Assembly (NCBI GenBank): GCA_900766165.1
Contig: CAAFUK010000078.1
Location: forward strand, 1-10,442
Origin: an uncultured Collinsella sp.
Lineage (GTDB): Bacteria > Actinomycetota > Coriobacteriia > Coriobacteriales > Coriobacteriaceae
DNA: 10,442 bases
Direction: 5' to 3'
Shown here: one piece after another, positions 6,196 to 10,442 of the stretch
Position numbering within the stretch: the stretch's first letter is position 1
Layout: every line of letters starts with the position of its first letter
Translations under genes and position numbers: made by a program
The notes under the pieces: model-generated
Told to the model about the DNA's origin: nothing
The model's database searches: none
The model's input: only the letters and a program-made list of their open reading frames with translations

Positions 6196-7185
6196 TTGAA
6201 GACTGTTCATGTTGCCGCTGGGATCATTCGCAAGGATGGATCTGACGAGCTGCTTGCCGTGCAGCGCGGCTACGGCGACATGCAGGGACTTTGGGAGTTC
6301 CCCGGAGGCAAGCTCATGCACGGCGAAACACCCGAAGACGCCGTGCGACGCGAGCTTATGGAAGAGCTGCAGGTAAAAGTCACCAACCTGCGCGATTTCT
6401 ACACCGTTGAGTATGACTACCCCGATTTTCATCTCTCCATGGAGTGCTACTACTGCTCGCTGGCCGATGAATCCAATGAGCCCCAGAAGCACGACCGCCA
6501 GCTCGATATCCGCTGGATTCCGCGTACCTCGCTTGCCACGGTGGAATGGATGCCCGCCGACAAGGGGCTCATTGATGCCCTGATTGAGCTGAAGGAAGAT
6601 CGGCTTGAGGCCAGCGGCGCTGCCGGCAATGACGAGATCGACGCAGCTAACGAGTCTGCCACCAAGCCCAAGCGCAAACCTAAGCGCCGAAACAAGAAGC
6701 GCCCCAAGCCCGGTCTGCTGGACGGCATCGACACCTCGGACCTTTCCGCCGACGAGTGCGAACTAGTCCGTCGCCGCGCCGCCGTCAAAAAGTCCATGAA
6801 AGGCAACAAACGCGCCAACACCAAGCCCGAGCTGCTCGTTCGTCAACGCCTGCGAGCCGCTGGCCTCACGGGCTATCGCTTGGAATGGAAGGTCCCCGGC
6901 AAGCCCGATATCGCCTTCCCCGGGCGCAAGATTGCCATCTTTGTCAACGGCTGCTTTTGGCATCGCTGCCCCAAGTGCAATCCGAGCCAGCCCAAGCGCA
7001 ACGTTGAGTTTTGGGAGGCAAAGTTCCGTCGCAACGTCGAACGCGATCGCGCCGCCGTGGCAGCGCTCACTCAAATGGGCTGGACGCCCATAACCATCTG
7101 GGAATGCGAGCTCAAAAAAGACCGCATCGACACCACGATGGAAAAGGTCATCGAGCAGGTGCGCGCCGCAGAGCCGCAGCGCTAA
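6196..7185 (+). CDS. Nudix hydrolase - Vsr mismatch endonuclease fusion protein
   Basis: A 329-residue two-domain protein starting at TTG (6196), chosen because AGAGGA ends about six bases upstream and the protein then begins directly with the Nudix fold; no ATG or GTG is in frame nearby upstream. Residues 1-132 form a MutT/CTP-pyrophosphohydrolase-like domain with Nudix box G38-x5-E44-x7-R52-E53-L-x-E56-E57. It should hydrolyse (oxidised or modified) nucleoside triphosphates. Residues 133-185 are an acidic then Lys/Arg-rich linker (KPKRKPKRRNKKRPKP, 158-173). Residues 186-329 match Vsr endonuclease, which nicks 5' of T in T:G mismatches arising from deaminated 5-methylcytosine: E212, PGKPD with the metal-binding D238, NGCFWHRCPKC with H256 and cysteines 253/258/261, NVERDR with D284, and WEC with C304. 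There is one continuous frame with no frameshift. No cytosine methyltransferase is adjacent. Each domain is secure; joint function is inferred. Confidence 0.88.
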   Translation: MKTVHVAAGIIRKDGSDELLAVQRGYGDMQGLWEFPGGKLMHGETPEDAVRRELMEELQVKVTNLRDFYTVEYDYPDFHLSMECYYCSLADESNEPQKHDRQLDIRWIPRTSLATVEWMPADKGLIDALIELKEDRLEASGAAGNDEIDAANESATKPKRKPKRRNKKRPKPGLLDGIDTSDLSADECELVRRRAAVKKSMKGNKRANTKPELLVRQRLRAAGLTGYRLEWKVPGKPDIAFPGRKIAIFVNGCFWHRCPKCNPSQPKRNVEFWEAKFRRNVERDRAAVAALTQMGWTPITIWECELKKDRIDTTMEKVIEQVRAAEPQR

Positions 7186-7438
7186 CAGCGAGCATTCACA
7201 CGCCCCACACAGGCGAGCCACATCCGCGCCACAAACCTTAGAAAGCCCTTAAGCTCAAAACCTTTCAAGAGTGTTACTCAATAGCCTTGACCTGCGGTTT
7301 CATCGTAACACCAAACCAGGTTAAGCCTTTCTTTAGCGCTTCTTTGCAGCAGCCGCGGCATAATACTGCCAGCGCACGGGACCTAGCAGCATACCCCGAG
7401 CGCAATCTATTGGTGGACATCGAGGAGGCCGCATAAGC
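7186..7438. other. Intergenic region with two interleaved dyads
   Basis: This 253-base stretch lies between the Nudix-Vsr gene and a small ORF. A 7-bp repeat GTGTTAC (7271-7277) / GTAACAC (7305-7311) interleaves with ACCTG-CG-GTTT (7290-7300) / AAAC-CAGGT (7313-7321). The second stem is followed by T-rich sequence (TTAAGCCTTTCTTT) and may be a weak plus-strand terminator. CATAAT at about 7359-7364 resembles a -10 box but has no good -35. An open frame without a usable start runs from 7242 to a TAA at 7434-7436, two bases before the next ATG. Confidence 0.3.
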
Positions 7439-7648
7439 ATGCATTCTTCCAATGACGCAGCACAGCAGCCATCCCTAAAACATGCAAACCTTTTCTCCTT
7501 CCCCCCGACACAGAGAAACGGTCTCCTCGACTCCCACACCACAAAAACCAAGCGCTCAGCCGATCAGAGCCTCAACTTACGAGCATCCTTCGAAAAGCTC
7601 CAAGCATCCCTAGACAAGGCGTTCCCCGAACAGGCAAGAGCAATCTAA
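7439..7648 (+). CDS. Small hypothetical protein
   Basis: A 69-codon frame preceded by a full GAGGAGG ribosome site (7422-7428), although the spacing of ten bases is long. The product is polar, with no cysteine, membrane segment or signal peptide. The first 45 residues are low-complexity (Ser, Thr, Gln, Asn, Lys) and look disordered; the last 22 (from about RASFEKLQASLDKAFPEQARAI) could form one amphipathic helix. It ends 25 bases before the AraC-type gene. The family is not recognised. It may be a real small protein or a chance frame with a good ribosome site. Confidence 0.4.
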   Translation: MHSSNDAAQQPSLKHANLFSFPPTQRNGLLDSHTTKTKRSADQSLNLRASFEKLQASLDKAFPEQARAI

Positions 7649-7661
7649 GCCCATCGCGCTT

Positions 7662-7667
7662 TATACT
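7662..7667 (+). promoter_or_regulatory. -10 box TATACT immediately upstream of the AraC-type gene
   Basis: TATACT ends six bases before the ATG at 7674, so transcription from it would begin at or next to the start codon, giving a leaderless mRNA. No Shine-Dalgarno sequence is visible before this ATG, which fits. The -35 region is poor. Confidence 0.4.
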
Positions 7668-7673
7668 GATGCC

Positions 7674-8612
7674 ATGCGAAACATGGATCACATAGAATTG
7701 CACCGCGGAGGACGCGAGGAAGCGTTTCCCGAGACCGCCGAAGACTGGCCCTATATTGCCGAACGCGCAGAATTCGCTCGCTATCCGGGCAATTCCGTCC
7801 CCTGGCACTGGCATTCCGAAGTTGAGCTTTTCTACATGGAGCAGGGAGCGATTGACTATCGAACGCGCGCGGCTCATGAGCACGTACGCTTTGAGGAAGG
7901 GTCCGCCGGCTTTATCAACGGCGGCGTTTTGCACAGCACGCTGCAATCACCCAATTCGGCGCCAGCCATTCAAATGTTGCATATCTTTCAGCCGTCGATG
8001 CTCGGCGATCCCACGGGACGTCTCCAAAAGCGCTACATCAACCCATTGCTTCAATGTCGAGGCGTCGATGTGCTCAAATGGTCGCCCACCAACCCCGACG
8101 ATATGCCCTTTATCGATTTGCTGAAGAGCTCCTTTAGCCACGACCTTCAACGGCCGCAGAACGAGATGGCGCTTCGGAATAGCTTGTCAGAGCTCTGGAT
8201 TCAGATTTACGCCAAGGCCGAACCGCTCTTTTCCTCCGACAACGCCTCTTGGATGACCAACCGCGACGTACAGTTCAAGGCAATCCTGGACTTTATCCGC
8301 GCAAACTATGCAGCCGCTATAGATGTGCCCCAGATGGCATCTGCAGCCGGCGTAAGCGAAAGAGAGTGTTACCGCATTATCGAAGCTTGCGCAGGAACGA
8401 CCCCGGCGGCATATCTGCGCGCATACCGCGTAAACCGTGCTTGCGAACTTTTGGCACACACCACGCGAACGGTCCAGACAGTCGCGCGCCAATGCGGCTT
8501 TGCGACAGCAAGCCATCTTGGCCAGGTATTTAAAGAGCAAATGGGATGCACTCCTTCGAGCTATCGAGCAGCGAGGCAGAATCTCGATAGTACCAGGCAG
8601 AAATCCCGCTAG
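7674..8612 (+). CDS. AraC-family transcriptional regulator with N-terminal cupin domain
   Basis: A 312-residue cytoplasmic regulator. Residues about 25-110 form a cupin sensor domain with the metal/ligand-type motif WHWHSEVELFYMEQG (44-58; H45, H47, E51) and a second histidine strand GGVLHSTLQ (83-91). The C-terminal part (about 200-300) is the double helix-turn-helix AraC domain: first HTH DVPQMASAAGVSERECYRIIE (217-237), second VQTVARQCGFATASHLGQVFKE (267-288), closing with the family signature GCTPSSYR (291-298). Such regulators usually bind a sugar or other small molecule and activate neighbouring genes. The ATG at 7674 lies just behind a TATACT box and lacks a ribosome site; the next Met (7683) is an alternative. 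The HAD phosphatase gene 56 bases downstream is the likely cotranscribed partner. The ligand is unknown. Confidence 0.88.
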   Translation: MRNMDHIELHRGGREEAFPETAEDWPYIAERAEFARYPGNSVPWHWHSEVELFYMEQGAIDYRTRAAHEHVRFEEGSAGFINGGVLHSTLQSPNSAPAIQMLHIFQPSMLGDPTGRLQKRYINPLLQCRGVDVLKWSPTNPDDMPFIDLLKSSFSHDLQRPQNEMALRNSLSELWIQIYAKAEPLFSSDNASWMTNRDVQFKAILDFIRANYAAAIDVPQMASAAGVSERECYRIIEACAGTTPAAYLRAYRVNRACELLAHTTRTVQTVARQCGFATASHLGQVFKEQMGCTPSSYRAARQNLDSTRQKSR

Positions 8613-8668
8613 CCCTTCTTCTGTCACTGCATCAAACTTGCAGGCAAACAATGGATAGGAGCTACTAT

Positions 8669-9292
8669 ATGAAGTACTTTGACTATATCGTGTTTGACGT
8701 TGATGGGACATTGGCAGATACAGAAGAAAGCGTGCTGTCATCGCTTGACCAGATTGTCCAAGAAGAAACCGGCAAAACGCTCCCCCGACACGAGCTTGAA
8801 TTTGCCCTCGGCATACCCGGCAAGGATGCCCTTGAGAAACTTGGGATCTACTCGCAGGCAACGTTGGATCGCTGGTGCCAAGTTGCCGCCAGCTTTAAAA
8901 GCACCATCAGCGTGTTTCCCGGCTTGCACGAAGTTATCGCAACACTCTCCGACAACGGCTGCAAACTTGGCATCGTCTCCTCACGTGCGCGCGACGAATA
9001 CACAGACGAAATTGCACCCCTTGGCTTCGATAAGTATTTTGAGCACATCATCCTTGTCGAAGACACAACCGAACATAAACCCGCACCCGCTCCCATGCTC
9101 GAATATCTCCGGCGTACGGGCGCGAATCCTGGCAACGTCGTCTACGTTGGCGACACCGTCTACGACGAACAATGCGCAACTTCGGCAGGGGTCAGTTTTG
9201 CCAGAGCGGCATGGGGATCACACCAAGACATCCCAAACGCCACCTACAACCTCAAAACCCCCAACGACCTACTAACCCTAACAACCAAATAA
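8669..9292 (+). CDS. HAD-superfamily hydrolase (phosphoglycolate phosphatase / beta-phosphoglucomutase-like)
   Basis: A 207-residue cytosolic phosphatase-type protein. Motif I DVDGTLAD is at 10-17 (nucleophile D10, acid D12), motif II SS at 104-105 in GIVSSRARDE, motif III lysine K137 in EHKPAP, and motif IV VGDTVYDEQCA at 160-170 (D162, D166). Residues about 18-85 are the helical cap of subclass I (Gph/PgmB type). All catalytic positions are present. The ATG at 8669 is chosen because AGGAG sits at 8657-8661, seven bases ahead; a start at 8651 would add six residues with a weaker site and place that AGGAG inside the gene. The substrate cannot be told from sequence: phosphoglycolate, a sugar phosphate or pyrophosphate are all possible. 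It probably shares a transcript with the AraC-type gene. Confidence 0.85.
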   Translation: MKYFDYIVFDVDGTLADTEESVLSSLDQIVQEETGKTLPRHELEFALGIPGKDALEKLGIYSQATLDRWCQVAASFKSTISVFPGLHEVIATLSDNGCKLGIVSSRARDEYTDEIAPLGFDKYFEHIILVEDTTEHKPAPAPMLEYLRRTGANPGNVVYVGDTVYDEQCATSAGVSFARAAWGSHQDIPNATYNLKTPNDLLTLTTK

Positions 9293-9318
9293 CCCCCGCG
9301 TCCCACCCTTTCAGCCCC

Positions 9319-9427
9319 AACGCCACAAGGGCGACGACCTCGAGCAGGTCACCTTGGGAGGGACGAGGGCTTAGTTCCCCAATCTTTCCGCAGGGGGCAA
9401 AAAGCAACGTCTTATTTTTCCGACACT
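9319..9427 (+). repeat. Tandem intergenic repeat, unit 1
   Basis: This unit begins AACGCCACAAGGGCGA and contains two small hairpins, CGCC-acaag-GGCG (9321-9333) and GACCT-cgagc-AGGTC (9336-9350). A segment with CTTAG and CCCCAATC follows, then TTCCGCAG and a tail CTTATTTTTCCG. It differs from unit 3 at only four positions over the first 86 bases. Bases 9356-9384 are exactly inverted at 9662-9690. Confidence 0.75.
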
Positions 9428-9528
9428 AACGCCACAAGGGCGATTGAGCAGGACGGTTTGGGCGGGTCCCGTACTTAGTTTCCAAAATCATTCCGCAGCG
9501 CGAAGGCTTCTTATTATTTTTCCGCCCT
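9428..9528 (+). repeat. Tandem intergenic repeat, unit 2 (diverged)
   Basis: This unit begins with the same AACGCCACAAGGGCGA and shares GAGCAGG, CTTAGTT, TTCCGCAG and the tail CTTATTATTTTTCCG with unit 1, in the same order. The middle is diverged and about eight bases shorter. The period from unit 1 is 109 bases and to unit 3 is 101 bases. Confidence 0.65.
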
Positions 9529-9614
9529 AACGCCACAAGGGCGACGACCTCGAGTAGGTCAACCTGGGAGGGACGAGGGCTTAGCTCCCCAATCTTTCCG
9601 CAGGGGGCAAAAAG
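9529..9614 (+). repeat. Tandem intergenic repeat, unit 3
   Basis: Nearly identical to unit 1 (four substitutions, at 9555, 9562, 9564 and 9585). Its end merges into the left arm of the bidirectional terminator, and its bases 9566-9594 match the inverted copy at 9662-9690 at 28 of 29 positions. Confidence 0.75.
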
Positions 9615-9649
9615 CCTCGCCGCACGAAGTGCGCAGCGAGGCTTTTTGC
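9607..9649. terminator. Strong bidirectional intrinsic terminator
   Basis: GCAAAAAGCCTCGC (9607-9620) and GCGAGGCTTTTTGC (9636-9649) form a perfect 14-bp stem capped by CGCAC-gaa-GTGCG (9621-9633). A-runs and T-runs on each side give a U-tract on both strands, serving the HAD gene (plus) and the aldolase gene (minus). Confidence 0.92.
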
Positions 9650-9661
9650 ATGCCCGAGGAC

Positions 9662-9690
9662 GATTGGGGAACTAAGCCCTCGTCCCTCCC
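9662..9690 (-). repeat. Inverted partial copy of the tandem repeat
   Basis: These 29 bases are the exact reverse complement of 9356-9384 in unit 1 and 28/29 complementary to 9566-9594 in unit 3. With unit 3 they enclose the terminator, so a transcript crossing 9566-9690 could fold into one long stem with the terminator stem at its tip. Confidence 0.75.
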
Positions 9691-9723
9691 CGGGATATGT
9701 AGCGAGTCGGAGTACCCTTGCTG

Positions 9724-10442
9724 TTACTCTGCTTTGCCCACGGAGTTGAGGTTGGTCATGCGGATCTTAACCAGTTCGGTGATCTCGCGCATGCCCTCCT
9801 TGGCCGGCTTCTTGGGGTCGAAGCAGGCGGGGTTCTCGGCCATGTAGGCCATGAAGCCCTTGGTGTAGGCCTGACGCAGCTCGGTGGCGTAGTTGACCTT
9901 GCAGATGCCGTTCTTCACGGCCTCGGCAACCTGCTCGTCGGGCACACCAGAGGTGCCGTGCAGGACCAGCGGCACGTCGACGGCGTCGCGGATGGCCTTG
10001 ACCACGGACTGCTCGATGTGCGGATCGCTCGTGTACACGCCGTGGCTGGTGCCAACGCCAATAGCGAGGGAGGTGCAGCCGGTGCGCTCGACGAACTCCT
10101 TGGCCTCAGCAGGATCGGTGTAGGGGCTCTCGCCCTCAACCGCGGGGCCGTCGTCCTCCTTGCCGCCAACCTTGCCGAGCTCGGCCTCGACGGGCACGCC
10201 CATGGCGCGGCCGGCGTCGGCGACGGACTTGGTCAGGGCGATGTTGTCCTCGAAGGACTCGTGCGAACCGTCGATCATGACGGAGGTGTAGCCAGTGCGG
10301 AAGGCCTGCATGCAGCGGTCATAGCCATCGCCGTGGTCGAGGTGCAGGGCGACGGGCACGGAAGCGCGCTCGGCGGCAGCCTTGACCATGCCGTAGAAGT
10401 AATCCAGGCCAGCGGTCTTGATGGTGCCCGGGGTGGTCTGCA
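9724..10442 (-). CDS. fba: Class II fructose-bisphosphate (ketose-bisphosphate) aldolase, N-terminus outside window
   Basis: The window shows the last 238 residues; the frame stays open to its right edge, with the first full codon at 10440-10438. Visible residues begin QTTPGTIKTAGLDYFYG. The zinc-dependent class II motifs follow in order: LHLDHG (catalytic Asp and Zn-binding His), VMIDGSH, GVGTSHGVY (Zn-binding His), LHGTSGVPDE (Zn-binding His) and KVNYATELR (dihydroxyacetone-phosphate site). These enzymes split fructose 1,6-bisphosphate into dihydroxyacetone phosphate and glyceraldehyde 3-phosphate in glycolysis; close relatives act on tagatose bisphosphate, which cannot be excluded here. 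Only about 50 N-terminal residues seem to be missing. Very GC-biased third positions suggest high expression. The gene ends 75 bases from a strong terminator. The Met at 10389 is internal, not the start. Confidence 0.9.
   Translation of the reverse strand, partial: QTTPGTIKTAGLDYFYGMVKAAAERASVPVALHLDHGDGYDRCMQAFRTGYTSVMIDGSHESFEDNIALTKSVADAGRAMGVPVEAELGKVGGKEDDGPAVEGESPYTDPAEAKEFVERTGCTSLAIGVGTSHGVYTSDPHIEQSVVKAIRDAVDVPLVLHGTSGVPDEQVAEAVKNGICKVNYATELRQAYTKGFMAYMAENPACFDPKKPAKEGMREITELVKIRMTNLNSVGKAE

Noticed and set aside
7242..7436. Plus-strand open frame ending DIEEAA just before the small ORF
   Set aside because: It has no ATG/GTG start with a ribosome site before its last few codons and no recognisable family.
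7333..7551. Minus-strand frame ending QYYAAAAAKKR
   Set aside because: The C-terminus looks protein-like, but the frame starts at TTG without a ribosome site, is cysteine-rich and overlaps the better-supported small plus-strand ORF; at most a gene remnant.
8651..8668. Upstream ATG of the HAD gene
   Set aside because: The AGGAG ribosome site lies between it and the ATG at 8669, which begins the canonical HAD N-terminus.
9172..9429. 85-residue plus-strand frame over the HAD gene end and repeat unit 1
   Set aside because: It overlaps the HAD gene out of frame and then reads through repeat DNA; low-complexity Pro/Asn/Arg composition.
9319..9614. CRISPR array
   Set aside because: The repeats are about 100 bases long, adjacent rather than separated by unique spacers, diverged in the middle unit, and no cas gene is present.

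Overview
The window looks like a chromosomal segment of a high-GC Gram-positive gut bacterium of the class Coriobacteriia, most likely Collinsella or a close relative. This is an inference from the GC-rich codon use, a LuxR regulator with seven membrane segments (a type abundant in Coriobacteriia), and the general flavour of the proteins. No rRNA, tRNA, CRISPR array, prophage or transposase gene was seen.

Left part (1-2734). The 3' end of a RelB/DinJ-type antitoxin gene runs into the window with no toxin gene after it. A carbamoyltransferase on the minus strand follows. Its DVWYG substrate loop and C-terminal helix mark it as putrescine carbamoyltransferase rather than ornithine carbamoyltransferase. 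Divergent from it, across a 329-base intergenic region with two dyads and a possible leader mini-ORF, is a 7-TM LuxR-type regulator. The pairing resembles the AguR/AguB part of the agmatine deiminase system, but the antiporter, agmatine deiminase and carbamate kinase genes are not here.

Middle (2735-6195). A 327-base region between the convergent luxR-type gene and an ABC operon holds an intrinsic terminator for each side. Between them is a 121-base element bounded by an 18-bp inverted repeat. The minus-strand operon encodes an MacB/BceA-type ATPase and a 10-TM BceB-like FtsX permease with a roughly 285-residue outer domain. The two genes overlap, and no two-component system is adjacent. The operon leader has a 9-bp hairpin abutting the Shine-Dalgarno sequence.

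Right-middle (6196-9292, all plus strand). The most unusual gene of the window encodes a single 329-residue protein. It has an intact Nudix hydrolase domain, a Lys/Arg-rich linker and a complete Vsr-type mismatch endonuclease domain, so it may couple nucleotide-pool sanitation to DNA mismatch nicking. A small hypothetical ORF, a cupin/AraC regulator (probably leaderless) and a HAD hydrolase follow; the last two are likely cotranscribed.

Right end (9293-10442). The convergent gap between the HAD gene and a class II ketose-bisphosphate aldolase gene (minus strand, 5' part outside the window) holds three imperfect tandem repeats of about 100 bases. A 29-base exact inverted copy of part of the unit and a very strong bidirectional terminator complete this region.
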